A stretch of DNA of 64,000 bases from DAMCZI01 sp032095175 (GTDB lineage Bacteria > Bacillota > Clostridia > Clostridiales > Caloramatoraceae), in assembly GCA_032095175.1 (NCBI GenBank), contig DAMCZI010000005.1, positions 1 to 64,000 on the forward strand, in the 5' to 3' direction. Every line of letters begins with the position of its first letter. Position 1 is the first letter of the stretch. A model generated the notes under the pieces. That model had not been told where the DNA came from and ran no database searches. It worked only from the letters and a program-made list of their open reading frames with translations. This document shows, one piece after another, positions 43,909-52,869 of this stretch. A program made the translations under genes and the position numbers.

Positions 43909-44601
43909 TTACAACTTATCTATAAAGCTCTCCCATTCATTTAAAATACCAAGCTCCTGGAATTTTTCTTTAAAGTGAAGCTTAAGTTCCTCTCTTAGCT
44001 CTGTACAATCCTCCATTGTGTCCCTTCGACAAAGATAGTCCCTTAAAAGCTCATATTCCTCATCAGATATATAGTAGCTAAAGCTCTCATTGATGCTTTG
44101 AAGACTTTCCAGCGTAACAGGAGTGGCTTTGTTTTCTTCAATTACAACAATTGTAGAGGCAGCCATGTCGCCAAGTCTTTTTTTATCCTTTGTAAAGAAT
44201 ATAAGTACAGCACCTATTCCAAATATATCGATAAATACTCTAAAGAGGTTCCTTATTGCAGAATGCTTCAATGTGACAGGTTGTCCATTACTTCTTATGG
44301 TCCTTAATTTCATAATCTTCTTTCCAATGGTCCTTCCGTTCATAGTTAGCTCCATAACTATAAAGTAACCATAGCTTACTAAGCCATAGATAATAATGGA
44401 TATGCCGATAATCCATCCATAGTATTCATCCAAGAAAGTTTCAGAGAAGTTTAATATTAAGAAAGCTGCAATTGCAATCAGCATTATAGTAATACCCTGA
44501 ATTGCCATATCTATAACAGCAGCTGCAGTCCTAGAACCCAAGTCTGCAAGGGTATATTCCACTTCTATGTTTTCAGGGGTTGTAATTCTAATTTTTTTCA
44601 T
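43909..44601 (-). CDS. RDD-family membrane protein
   Basis: A 230-residue protein with an N-terminal RDD domain. LGSRTAAAVIDMAIQGITIML near residue 22 carries the Arg and Asp, two further helices follow, and MNGRTIGKKIMKLRTIRSNGQPV near 88 is typical. KDKKRLGDMAASTIVV near 141 ends the domain. A soluble C-terminal part of about 75 residues is rich in Glu. RDD proteins are linked to ion or metabolite transport, unproven here. It is divergent from the SpoIIM-like gene with only 60 bases between them, a typical pairing with MoxR clusters. Confidence 0.85.
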   Translation of the reverse strand: MKKIRITTPENIEVEYTLADLGSRTAAAVIDMAIQGITIMLIAIAAFLILNFSETFLDEYYGWIIGISIIIYGLVSYGYFIVMELTMNGRTIGKKIMKLRTIRSNGQPVTLKHSAIRNLFRVFIDIFGIGAVLIFFTKDKKRLGDMAASTIVVIEENKATPVTLESLQSINESFSYYISDEEYELLRDYLCRRDTMEDCTELREELKLHFKEKFQELGILNEWESFIDKL

Positions 44602-44662
44602 AGCATCCTCCTATATACACATTTTTATGTATATCTGTTAAAATAATCATGAGGTGGGGATA

Positions 44663-45610
44663 TTGAAAGAAGAACAATTTATACAAATAAACTCAAGTCT
44701 TTGGAAAGAACTTGAAGAATTTTCTCAGCTGGTAAATAAAAAGGGTATTAAAGCTCTTCCTTCTAAGGATATAAAAAGGTTTTTACATATATTCAGGCAG
44801 TGCAGCCATCACCTGGCCTATGCTAGAACGCATTATCCACAAAGCAGCATTGTAGATTATTTAAATTCCCTTGTTGGTAGATGCCACAATCATGTATATG
44901 CAGTAAAAAAGATATCTTCAGGACAATTTTTTAAATATATGTTTCGCGGATTTCCAGAACTCCTAAAGGAATACAAGTGGTTTGTTATTGCATCCTTTTC
45001 CTTCTTTTTTATAGGTCTGCTTTTAAGCCTTTTATTAGTTTTATATAATTCCGATAATGCCGGTATTTTTCTCCCAGGGAATATGATAGAGGGAATAAAG
45101 AGTGGTAAATCCGGCGGAGGTCAGTGGAACTATCCTCTGATGTCAAGCTATATAATGTATAACAATATTTCCGTATCCTTAAGGGCTTTTGTTTTTGGAA
45201 TAACTCTGGGATTGGGAACTATGTATGTCCTGTTTTATAATGGTGCAGTGCTGGGTTCTCTCACAGGTCTTGTTTATCTGTATGGAGATCCAATAAATTA
45301 TTGGTCGCTTATTCTTCCACATGGAGTTATAGAGCTTACAGCCATATTCATCTCCGGGGCTGCAGGTCTAATTATAGCAAAAAGCCTGCTTTTACCGGGA
45401 GAATATAAGAGAAGTCACTCTCTTATAAACGGAGCAAAAAAATCTGTATCCCTAATTATTGGTGTAGTGCTTATGCTTGTAATCGCAGGAATAATAGAAG
45501 GTTTTTTTACACCGCTTAATATTTCAGAATGGACCAAGCTTGGATTTGCAGCCGTAACAGCCCTAATTTTAATCACATATTTCTCCATACCATACTTAAT
45601 AAAGAAATAG
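44663..45610 (+). CDS. SpoIIM/DUF95-family membrane protein
   Basis: A 315-residue membrane protein with a soluble helical N-terminus (about 95 residues, including CSHHLAYARTHYP) and five to six membrane helices. NNISVSLRAFVFGITLGLGTMYVLFYNG near 170 and LPHGVIELTAIFISGAAGL near 222 are the DUF95 hallmarks shared with stage II sporulation protein M. Because it accompanies RDD and the MoxR/DUF58 cluster it is probably the cluster-associated paralogue rather than SpoIIM itself. The TTG at 44663 has GAGGTG six bases upstream; a GTG at 44654 overlaps that site. Confidence 0.83.
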   Translation: MKEEQFIQINSSLWKELEEFSQLVNKKGIKALPSKDIKRFLHIFRQCSHHLAYARTHYPQSSIVDYLNSLVGRCHNHVYAVKKISSGQFFKYMFRGFPELLKEYKWFVIASFSFFFIGLLLSLLLVLYNSDNAGIFLPGNMIEGIKSGKSGGGQWNYPLMSSYIMYNNISVSLRAFVFGITLGLGTMYVLFYNGAVLGSLTGLVYLYGDPINYWSLILPHGVIELTAIFISGAAGLIIAKSLLLPGEYKRSHSLINGAKKSVSLIIGVVLMLVIAGIIEGFFTPLNISEWTKLGFAAVTALILITYFSIPYLIKK

Positions 45611-45625
45611 TTCATCATCACAGGA

Positions 45626-45734
45626 CTATATATTTTGCATAAATGATTTTTAAAAATCATTTATGCAAAATATTTTCCTAAATTCATATAACTAAATAAA
45701 TACCTTAATGTGAAATCTTTATTGCGTTATATAT
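45626..45734. repeat. Family C repeat, divergent copy
   Basis: ATATTTTGCATAAATGATTTTT / AAAAATCATTTATGCAAAATAT is a nearly perfect stem with almost no loop. The second half ends in GTGAAATCTTTATTGCGTTATATA. It is joined directly to a family B copy. Confidence 0.7.
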
Positions 45735-45826
45735 AGGTGACAGGCTCTTGAGTTTTGAGTTATTTAATCAAAAGCATCGTCAGATGCTTTAATTAAATAA
45801 CTCAAAACTCAAGTGCCTGTTACCTT
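45735..45826. repeat. Family B palindromic repeat, copy 3 (inverted)
   Basis: Same element as 855-946 in opposite orientation, with the loop around GCATCGTCAGATGC. It lies between convergent SpoIIM-like and DUF58 genes and may end both transcripts. Confidence 0.9.
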
Positions 45827-45835
45827 CCACCCCTT

Positions 45836-47158
45836 CTAAATATAATTCCTGTTCTTAACCTGTATATACTTGTTAACCGCTGTATATTCAACCTTTTCAG
45901 CAGGACATTCAATACAAAGAACTCCCCTTCTATTCATAAGGTTGATTATCTTTTTTCTCTCATCAATAAGCTCAAGAGCAACTCCCTTGTCGAACAAATC
46001 AGCATTATTTTTAATATCCTGTTCACTTATTTTCTCAAGTTTTTCATCCTTAATAAGTATTATTACCACAAGATTATTTTTAGAAATAACATGAAGCACC
46101 TTAAACATGTTTTCAGCTTCCTCTATTGTATCAAAGTCTGTAAAAAGAAATACTATGCTCCTGTGTCTTTCCTTCCTTTTAAAATGATAAAATGCATCAT
46201 CATAATTTGAGGTTTCATTGTTATGATCGATATGATAAAGTGCTTCAAGCATCTTATTTCTATGTCCCGATCCTTTTCCAGGCATTATCATATTCTTTAC
46301 TTCTGTATTAAATATCATCAACCCCGACTGATCACCATTCTGGTTAACTATATCCGAAAGTACTAATGCAGTATTAACCACCATATCAAGCTTTCTATTT
46401 CCTCTTATAGTGTGACTCATGGGTCTTCCTGTATCTATTAGAATATGTACATGCTGATTCTTTTCAGGTTCATATTGATTTATAATGGGTTTGTTTGTCC
46501 TTGCTGTTGCCTGCCAGTTAATTTTTCTATACTCATCACCGGATACATATTCCCTGAGGCTTTCAAATGCGGTTCCTCTTCCAAGTGTCTTTAAATTTCT
46601 TTGACCCTCTTTAAGCTGCCTGTTATTGCAAACACTAAGCCTGTACTTACGAAGGTTTTTCATATTGGGGTACACCTTATAATCTCTGGTAAGCATGACC
46701 TTAAAAAGCTTCATACAGAGTTTAAGTTTACCTTCATATTTAACATGTAAATTGTTAAATTGAAAAGCCCCCCTTTTTGTTGGAACAACATAATACCTAA
46801 ACTCCTTCTTTTCATGGGGCTGTACTGACCCCTTCATAATTTTATCTTCTGTTTCAAAATGAAAGTTAGGAATTTCATCCTTAAGCTCTATATATATTTC
46901 ATGATTACTCCTATTGTAAACCTCAAAACATATTGCTTCCTTCTCATATATCGATAATTTCTCGCTGCCACATCTCTTAATTTCTATGGCTGACTCATCA
47001 GAGGTTAAAAAATAGTCTGCTGTTAATAGTGCTCCGCATATTAAATTGTATATTATAAATATTGTAAGAGAATTGTTTATTACAGCCCCTATTATTAGAA
47101 GCAAAATACCTATGGATACAAGATATATAAATCGTTTTGTAATGCTCAATCCCATCAC
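45836..47158 (-). CDS. DUF58-domain protein, MoxR-cluster component
   Basis: A protein of about 440 residues with two N-terminal membrane helices, a beta-rich region and a vWA-like DUF58 domain. DUF58 is shown by LGRGTAFESLREYVSGDEYRKINWQATART near residue 190 and VHILIDTGRPMS near 237. IVFLFTDFDTIEEAENMF near 340 also fits the vWA fold. It follows the MoxR ATPase gene by six bases, the usual arrangement, and is thought to act with it as a chaperone for membrane or secreted enzymes. The exact start is uncertain among closely spaced GTG, ATG and TTG codons after AAAAGGGTG. Confidence 0.87.
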   Translation of the reverse strand: MMGLSITKRFIYLVSIGILLLIIGAVINNSLTIFIIYNLICGALLTADYFLTSDESAIEIKRCGSEKLSIYEKEAICFEVYNRSNHEIYIELKDEIPNFHFETEDKIMKGSVQPHEKKEFRYYVVPTKRGAFQFNNLHVKYEGKLKLCMKLFKVMLTRDYKVYPNMKNLRKYRLSVCNNRQLKEGQRNLKTLGRGTAFESLREYVSGDEYRKINWQATARTNKPIINQYEPEKNQHVHILIDTGRPMSHTIRGNRKLDMVVNTALVLSDIVNQNGDQSGLMIFNTEVKNMIMPGKGSGHRNKMLEALYHIDHNNETSNYDDAFYHFKRKERHRSIVFLFTDFDTIEEAENMFKVLHVISKNNLVVIILIKDEKLEKISEQDIKNNADLFDKGVALELIDERKKIINLMNRRGVLCIECPAEKVEYTAVNKYIQVKNRNYI

Positions 47159-47164
47159 CCTTTT

Positions 47165-48130
47165 CTACCTGGGTACCTTTACTTTAGAGAGTATTTCCGT
47201 AAGCACCTGTTCAGATTTAACTCCTTCAAGCTCCAGTTCAGGCTTTAGTATTATACGGTGTCTCAATGTTGGTATGGCCATCTTCTTTATGTCCTCTGGA
47301 ATAACATAATCTCTTCCCTCATATGCTGCACATGCCTTTGAACATTGAAGGAGTGCAATGGAACCTCTAGGAGAACTTCCTATATCGATCATTGGATTTT
47401 TTCTTGTTTCTGCTGTTATATTAACCATATATTCCATTAATGCATCATCAACCCTAACATTCAACACCTCTTCCCTGCACATAAGTATATCCTCCGCTGA
47501 ACATACAGCCTCAATGCTGCATTTGTCGATATCAATTATGGAAAAGCCTTCATTATGGCGTTTTAAAACCTCTTTTTCAGCCTTTAAAGATGGATAATCT
47601 ATTATAATCTTCATTAAAAATCTATCTACAAGTGCTTCCGGCAGTGGATATGTTCCTTCATACTCCAATGGGTTCTGAGTTGCAAATACCATATAGGGTA
47701 AAGGAATAGAAAGCATTTCTCCATCAATGGAGACAGTACCCTCAGCCATTGCTTCAAGAAGTCCAGCTTGAGTTTTAGGAGGGGTTCTGTTTATTTCATC
47801 AGCAAGAAGGAAATTTGTAAATATAGGGCCGCATTTAAGTTCAAATTCCCTTGTCTGCATGTTGAATATCTTCGTTCCAGTTATATCAGCAGGCATTAAG
47901 TCAGGCGTAAACTGAATTCTTTTAAAATCCAGAGAAAGTGTCTTTGACAAAGCCTTTACCATCAACGTTTTTGCAAGTCCAGGAACACCTTCCAACAGGA
48001 CATGTCCTCCTGCAATCAAGCTTATCAAGGAATGCTCTATAAGCTCATCCTGCTCAACAATAACCTTTTTTAATTCTTTATTTATCCCATATACAATATC
48101 CTTTACTTTCATTTTTTCATTTTTCTCCAA
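47165..48130 (-). CDS. MoxR-family AAA+ ATPase
   Basis: A 321-residue AAA+ ATPase. Walker A is LLEGVPGLAKTLMVKAL near residue 45. Walker B is NFLLADEINRTPPKTQ near 107, and sensor-1 ATQNPLEYEGTYPLPEALVDRF lies near 150, followed by the Arg finger and SSPRGSIALLQ near 250. Such ATPases remodel client complexes together with vWA-domain partners. It overlaps the preceding DUF4350 gene by 22 bases and precedes DUF58. The TTG start at 48130 is supported by AAAGGAGAGG about six bases upstream. Confidence 0.9.
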   Translation of the reverse strand: MEKNEKMKVKDIVYGINKELKKVIVEQDELIEHSLISLIAGGHVLLEGVPGLAKTLMVKALSKTLSLDFKRIQFTPDLMPADITGTKIFNMQTREFELKCGPIFTNFLLADEINRTPPKTQAGLLEAMAEGTVSIDGEMLSIPLPYMVFATQNPLEYEGTYPLPEALVDRFLMKIIIDYPSLKAEKEVLKRHNEGFSIIDIDKCSIEAVCSAEDILMCREEVLNVRVDDALMEYMVNITAETRKNPMIDIGSSPRGSIALLQCSKACAAYEGRDYVIPEDIKKMAIPTLRHRIILKPELELEGVKSEQVLTEILSKVKVPR

Positions 48131-49101
48131 TATGAACCTCTCCTTTTCTTTAAAATACTCTTTAGATACTCAATTGTTGTAACTACCTTTGTATATTCCT
48201 TAACACTGCGCTTTTCATTCTCCTTATTCATAAATTCATATACCATATTAGCTTTATCATAGGATGGAAGGCTTTCCTTTTCCCAATATTTAAGCCAACT
48301 TTCATGGGTACTGGTAATACTCCTTAAAAGACTTTTATAATAGCTTTCAACCATCAAGTCCCAGCACTTAGCTTGTCTATATAATGATGCTGTTGAGTAG
48401 AGATATTCATTTTCGCTTCTTTCTACTTCCTCATGAAGAGGAATAGTTTTTCCGAAACGTTTCCCCTTGAAATAAAAAAATGCTATTAATACTAATATAA
48501 ACTGATAAATTATATATTTGATTCCAACAGGTGTGTAATTCCATAATGATTTTTTCTCAACATCAGAATATAAATGCCCCTCATTAAAATAAATTTTATT
48601 ATATTGGTATTTTGATATTTCCTGAAGAAGTTCATAAGCCGCATTGGTATTCTTGGTGAGTGCCTTATTAGTCAGGCTGTATGCATTCATGGAAATAATA
48701 ACGCCCTTATAATATTTATTTATGTTCAGGTCTCCCCCTATTTCAGGTGAAATATCATATTCAATAGAGGTAAGCATATCATTCTTAAGATACACCAATA
48801 TTCCTCCATCTTTAACCCATTCCCTAATTTCATCACTGTTAACATCAAAACTTCCTACCCCTGCTGCTATATGTATGCCTTTATTGTCATAGGTACTTAT
48901 AGCGTCCATTGCCCTATCTACCGGGTAATCAAGCTCCTTCAGTGCCTCATAAAAAACACTGCAGCCAGTTTTTGACTTGTTTATCACAGAATATGAAGGA
49001 AGCATATTTTCCATTCTGCTTGAAATGAAAAGTGTTAAGAAAAGAAAAATTGGAATCAGAATTAGAAATATTATAAAATCCCTGCTAATTCTTTTCTTCA
49101 T
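48109..49101 (-). CDS. DUF4350-domain membrane protein
   Basis: A 330-residue protein with an N-terminal membrane helix (IIFLILIPIFLFLTLFI), an extracytoplasmic DUF4350 region and a second helix near 205 (YIIYQFILVLIAFFYF). In DUF4350, residues about 35-180 show TGCSVFYEALKELDYPV and WVKDGGILVYL. A cytoplasmic helical tail follows. It fits the usual 'DUF4350' partner of MoxR/DUF58 clusters. It starts inside the 3' end of the DUF4129 gene (overlap 17 bases) after GAGGTGATTAGTT and overlaps the MoxR gene, so translation is coupled throughout. Confidence 0.82.
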   Translation of the reverse strand: MKKRISRDFIIFLILIPIFLFLTLFISSRMENMLPSYSVINKSKTGCSVFYEALKELDYPVDRAMDAISTYDNKGIHIAAGVGSFDVNSDEIREWVKDGGILVYLKNDMLTSIEYDISPEIGGDLNINKYYKGVIISMNAYSLTNKALTKNTNAAYELLQEISKYQYNKIYFNEGHLYSDVEKKSLWNYTPVGIKYIIYQFILVLIAFFYFKGKRFGKTIPLHEEVERSENEYLYSTASLYRQAKCWDLMVESYYKSLLRSITSTHESWLKYWEKESLPSYDKANMVYEFMNKENEKRSVKEYTKVVTTIEYLKSILKKRRGSYWRKMKK

Positions 49102-49756
49102 AACTAATCACCTCATCCCAAAGCAATTTTATATTTTCACTCCATCTATCATATACCTCATTATCACAGGGCTTATGCCCATACCATGATAAATTAAATA
49201 TATTTATAAGCTTTTCAAACACCCCAAGCATTTTAAAACCCTTTTTCTTTAGATATCCATATATTTCTTTGTTTGTTTTTGTTTCATCAAGGTAGACAAG
49301 ATTTTTTTCATGCATTAGAAGTAAAAGGGCAATGAAGTCATATCGAACCGCTCCTCTATAATCCCCTTCTCTAATACAGTCAGATGCCTTATTTCTAAGG
49401 CTTACAGGTGTAGTTCTATTATCAATTTTTTCTCCTAAAATCTCATTTACTCTTTTTCTCTTATCCATTATCTTATTTGCTTTAATGATTATAACAACCA
49501 CTATTCCAAGTATAACCAAGAGACCTGCTATTATAAAAATAGTAGAAAGATTATTTGATATAGCCCTTGAATTCCCTGGATTTGAAAACCTTTTGTTTAG
49601 AAATTTAAAAATCCATTCTGAGATTTTTTGCTTAAGATACTCTATGAAATCCATTAAGCTATTATCTAAATGCTTATATTCAGGGCGCCTAAGTATATTA
49701 TTAATTACATCATCATACTCCTGTTGGGTTGGAATTATCATATTTAAAAGTTTCAC
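49085..49756 (-). CDS. DUF4129-domain membrane protein
   Basis: A 223-residue protein with one central membrane helix (residues about 70-92, IFIIAGLLVILGIVVVIII). The C-terminal DUF4129-like domain contains ASDCIREGDYRGAVRYDFIALLLLMHEKNLV and LINIFNLSWYGHKPCDNEVYDRW. The N-terminal part has PTQQEYDDVINNILRRPEYKHL, found in such proteins. It is the first gene of the DUF4129-DUF4350-MoxR-DUF58 unit. The start is a GTG with only a weak upstream AAGGAC, so it is less certain. Confidence 0.8.
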   Translation of the reverse strand: MKLLNMIIPTQQEYDDVINNILRRPEYKHLDNSLMDFIEYLKQKISEWIFKFLNKRFSNPGNSRAISNNLSTIFIIAGLLVILGIVVVIIIKANKIMDKRKRVNEILGEKIDNRTTPVSLRNKASDCIREGDYRGAVRYDFIALLLLMHEKNLVYLDETKTNKEIYGYLKKKGFKMLGVFEKLINIFNLSWYGHKPCDNEVYDRWSENIKLLWDEVISYEEKN

Positions 49757-49792
49757 TTGCCTTAGTCCTTTCTCTTTTTTCTATTTCTCTTA

Positions 49793-49952
49793 AGGTACAT
49801 TAATAAAATAAATAAGTCAGATTGCGAAGTAATTTTGATTATTTTCTAGGCACTTAATCACGCGCATACTAACTGTATGTAAGTGATTGAGTAACGACGA
49901 AAATAATCAAAAGGACGAGTAAGATGACTTATTTATTTTTTTAATGTGCCTA
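49793..49952. repeat. Family A palindromic repeat, copy 2 (complete)
   Basis: A 160-nt palindrome. The ends are AGGTACATTAATAAAATAAA and TTATTTTTTTAATGTGCCT, and the inner arms hold AGTCAGATTGCG... and GGACGAGTAAGATGACT, folding around GCATACTAACTGTATG. It is the inverted counterpart of the copy at 1-137. Its right arm supplies the last codons and stop (GTLKK) of the adjacent membrane-protein gene. Confidence 0.88.
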
Positions 49953-50871
49953 ACCTCAGTACCAAATCATATCCTTCCTTTTTAAACCTCTGATTAAAGT
50001 AGAGAATAGATATCATTATAGTTCCTATTGGAGTAATGACAAGCCATGAGAAAATACTCAATGGCCACCTTATGATTGTAGTAAGCGTGGATATAAAAGC
50101 TATATAACCCGGTTCAACATTTACAAACTTCAGTAAAAGGTATAATACATTTATAAGTACAAGGAAAAAGCTTTCAATAGTACTTCTAAATGCATAGACT
50201 GTTAAAGAAAACAGCAGTAGATATCCGAAAATCCTCCAGAAGTTGTTTTTAATAAGGTGAAAGCTGCGCTTTATTGAAGCAAAAACTCCCTTCTTTTCTA
50301 TCACTACTCCATGCATTGAAAAACAAAGAATGGTATTGTATGCAGAATATATTACATAAGCTGCAATTACTAATATTACAGCAGTTATTATAAACATTAA
50401 ATCTTTTCCAGTAAAACTGTTAAAAAGAAATATGCTATTTACATACCCATCAAAAATTGAATATATAACAACAGCAAAAATACCAGCAATAGGAAGAAAT
50501 CCCGCAGCAGAAATAAATACAACACCAAATACCTTTGGTATGCTCTTAAAGGCAATCTTTATCCCATCCTCAAAAGAAACCTTTTCATTTAAAAAATCCT
50601 GACTTGAAATTTTAATCAATCCAGCATTATACGTCTGGAAAATTGTAAGTATTATTACCACTATAAAGAATATTATAATCCAAGGAAGCAAATATCCCGA
50701 TCCAAGATAGATTAGTGGTGCAGAAAAAATAACTCCTATAAGTATCATAGCAAAGGCTGCAACAAATGAAATCAAACCATAGACAAGGGTAAACATAATT
50801 ATAGTTTTTATATGTTTTTTCAATGTATCTATTGCCTTGTCCATTATTTCCGCAAGATTCATAATTCCCAT
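49933..50871 (-). CDS. Polytopic membrane protein, function unknown
   Basis: A 312-residue protein with about six to seven membrane segments. It has the layout of the 'membrane domain of glycerophosphoryl diester phosphodiesterase'-like proteins: FEDGIKIAFKSIPKVFGV and GVFASIKRSFHLIKNNFWRIFGYLLL are the two amphipathic repeats. No enzymatic motif is present. It may belong with the MoxR cluster downstream, from which it is separated by family A repeat. The final residues and stop codon are encoded by the arm of that repeat, so its original C-terminus has probably been replaced. AGGAGTTTATT precedes the ATG. Confidence 0.75.
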   Translation of the reverse strand: MGIMNLAEIMDKAIDTLKKHIKTIIMFTLVYGLISFVAAFAMILIGVIFSAPLIYLGSGYLLPWIIIFFIVVIILTIFQTYNAGLIKISSQDFLNEKVSFEDGIKIAFKSIPKVFGVVFISAAGFLPIAGIFAVVIYSIFDGYVNSIFLFNSFTGKDLMFIITAVILVIAAYVIYSAYNTILCFSMHGVVIEKKGVFASIKRSFHLIKNNFWRIFGYLLLFSLTVYAFRSTIESFFLVLINVLYLLLKFVNVEPGYIAFISTLTTIIRWPLSIFSWLVITPIGTIMISILYFNQRFKKEGYDLVLRLGTLKK

Positions 50872-50972
50872 AATAAACTCCTTATTACTAAAATTTTGAT
50901 GTATAATTATATTTTACCAAAAAAGCAAAAAATAAAAAGACTAAACTTTATAAATAATGAGTAACTATAATA

Positions 50973-51004
50973 TAAGATGCCCACTTATAAAAGTCGGCAT
51001 CTTA
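50973..51004 (-). terminator. Terminator of the GntR regulator gene
   Basis: TAAGATGCC and GGCATCTTA with inner ACTT/AGT pairing form a stem 20 bases past the regulator stop. The T-run is short. Confidence 0.6.
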
Positions 51005-51022
51005 CATTTTCATTATATAAAT

Positions 51023-51751
51023 TTATGCTTTATATTCTATTTCAATTACATACTGATCGCTTCTATATAAACTATTTGAATATTCAATAGGAATATCATT
51101 CTTTATAAATGCCAATCTTTTTGATAATAGAATTGGAAACCCTACATCGGTATTCAACAACTTACTTGTTTCTTCATCTGCTGAAATTGCTTCAATGGTA
51201 TCCTTAGCCCTTGTAATTCCCTCTTCGTAATGTTTCCTTATTACTGAATATAAGGAATCCTTAGCAAAATCAATATCAATAATTTCAGGACACAATTCTA
51301 CATTAACATAGCTTTCTTGTAAAACAATAGGGTTTTCATTAATTTTCCTCAGTCTTTTTAAATATAGCACCTTTTGTGTTATTGGTATATTCAATTTTGC
51401 TGCAATATCCTTCGGTGGCAGAATCAATTTGCTTTCGAAAACAACATTACCCACGCTGAATCCTTTTTTTACCATAGAATCATTAAAACCTATGATATCC
51501 AACTGAGTACCTTCTTTTCTAACCTTACTAACAAAAGTACCTCTTCCCTGCTCCCTTATAAGATACTCTTTATTAACAAGCTCTGTTAATGCCTTAGTAA
51601 CAGTCATTCTGCTTACACTAAACATCTCTGCAAGCTCTTCTTCAGAAGGTATTTTTTCTCCTGCCTTGTATTCTCCACTAACTATTTTATTATAGATAAA
51701 TTCACGAATTTGTAAGTAATATGGATACTTTTCATAAATTCCCTTATTCAT
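51023..51751 (-). CDS. GntR/HutC-family transcriptional regulator
   Basis: A 242-residue repressor-type protein. The winged helix holds YLQIREFIYNKIVSGEYKAGEKIPSEEELAEMFSVSRMTVTKAL and GRGTFVSK (residues about 12-77). A UTRA effector domain follows (residues about 95-238, with VLYLKRLRKINENPIVLQESYV and IEYSNSLYRSDQYVIEIEY). It lies just past the terminator of the eight-gene operon on the same strand, so it is the natural candidate to bind the TTGTATAG repeats at 61871. HutC-type operators often contain GTnTAnAC-like cores, similar to GTATAG. The effector is unknown. GGAAGG precedes the ATG. Confidence 0.88.
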   Translation of the reverse strand: MNKGIYEKYPYYLQIREFIYNKIVSGEYKAGEKIPSEEELAEMFSVSRMTVTKALTELVNKEYLIREQGRGTFVSKVRKEGTQLDIIGFNDSMVKKGFSVGNVVFESKLILPPKDIAAKLNIPITQKVLYLKRLRKINENPIVLQESYVNVELCPEIIDIDFAKDSLYSVIRKHYEEGITRAKDTIEAISADEETSKLLNTDVGFPILLSKRLAFIKNDIPIEYSNSLYRSDQYVIEIEYKA

Positions 51752-51774
51752 AATTTTCCTTCCTTTTTACTATT

Positions 51775-51893
51775 CTATGTGTTTTGCATAAATAATTCTA
51801 CATTGCTCGATCCTAAGCATTTACGTTAAATCATATTCCTTGATTCATTAATCGCACAATGCACAATGTAAAATTTTTGTGTGATTAATATAG
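51775..51893. repeat. Family C two-hairpin repeat
   Basis: Follows the pattern GTTTTGCATAAATAATTC, the spacer TCATATTCCTTGATTC and a second stem ATTAATCGCACA / TGTGTGATTAAT. It lies upstream of the GntR gene. Confidence 0.85.
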
Positions 51894-52099
51894 CTAATAT
51901 TATAATTTTAGATTTTAAAAAATAACACTTCATAAACAATATACTTTTTCACACATAATCTTCCTTTTATTATACTATATACAAGCTGTAAATTCTATTG
52001 CATTACATTCCTACAATTATTCTAAAATTCAACCATTTTAATAGGCAGCTATTAAGAGTTCGGTAACTTCTACACAATTATGCCATATTTTATTTGTTA
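51894..52099. other. Intergenic region upstream of the GntR gene
   Basis: AT-rich DNA without a gene. ACTATATACAAGCTGTAAATTC near 51974 is loosely similar to an arm of the long palindrome at 55627 and to the CTATACAA repeats at 61871. No clear promoter could be chosen. Confidence 0.35.
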
Positions 52100-52175
52100 A
52101 AAAAAGACTACATCTACTGGTAAATATACATCCTCAAACAAATGCGAATTATCAGTCAGAATGTAGTCTAAAAAA
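52100..52175 (-). terminator. Long-stem terminator of the eight-gene operon
   Basis: AGACTACATTCTGACTG pairs with CCAGTAGATGTAGTCT across a 33-base loop, and TTTTTTTAAC follows on the minus strand. It separates the flavodoxin-like gene from the GntR gene. Confidence 0.7.
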
Positions 52176-52262
52176 TTAAAATTTAAATATTTGCTATTCG
52201 TGGATGAATCTAAAAATTTTAGTTTACATTGTTATAAATAAAAACCATAAAGTTATATATAT

Positions 52263-52832
52263 TTATTTTATACAAAGTTCATTTAATCTTTGTCCTAAAT
52301 AACGTGTCTTTTCAAGTGCTTTTACATTATCCTTTGCTGGATTCGCATCAGTTTGGTAAGCAAAAACAGATCCTATTTGTTCTGCATTTACATGATCAAA
52401 TAAGAAATCAACAGCTCCTTCAATTAAAAGCTCCATGTTAACCCACTTGCCCCCTGTTGTAACCAGCAGTGCACCATATTTAGGTTTCAAGTTGTCAGGA
52501 TCATTTTTTCTTACATTATTCTTTGAAGACCAGTATCTCTGAAGTCTTGTGCAAATTGTAAAAAGCGGTCCTGAAACAGTTCCAAAATGCATTGGTGTTG
52601 CAACAACAACAGCATCACAATCCTCAAGATAATCATATATATCCTGCATATCATCCTTAATGGAGCACCCTTTTTTTGAAAAACAGTATCTGCAATCCTT
52701 ACAAGGTGAAATATTAACTCTGTATGCATCTACTACCTTAATTTCACCCTTCAATACAGATTTAATTTCATTAATTAGTGCAACAGTATTGCCATCTTTA
52801 TTGGGAGAGCCATTTAGTATTAAAGTTTTCAT
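52263..52832 (-). CDS. Flavodoxin-fold NAD(P)H-dependent FMN reductase / iron-sulfur flavoprotein-like
   Basis: A 189-residue flavodoxin-fold protein. LILNGSPNKDGNTVALI binds the FMN phosphate, and VVATPMHFGTVSGPLF near residue 78 binds the ring. A cysteine cluster CKDCRYCFSKKGC near residues 44-56 resembles that of iron-sulfur flavoproteins or NADPH-dependent FMN reductases with a disulfide. It is the last gene of the operon, 37 bases after the NCS2-like permease. It could supply electrons or reduced flavin to the pathway. AAGGTGG precedes the ATG. Confidence 0.83.
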   Translation of the reverse strand: MKTLILNGSPNKDGNTVALINEIKSVLKGEIKVVDAYRVNISPCKDCRYCFSKKGCSIKDDMQDIYDYLEDCDAVVVATPMHFGTVSGPLFTICTRLQRYWSSKNNVRKNDPDNLKPKYGALLVTTGGKWVNMELLIEGAVDFLFDHVNAEQIGSVFAYQTDANPAKDNVKALEKTRYLGQRLNELCIK

Positions 52833-52869
52833 AAAGATCCACCTTCCATTAATAATTATTATAATAGTA

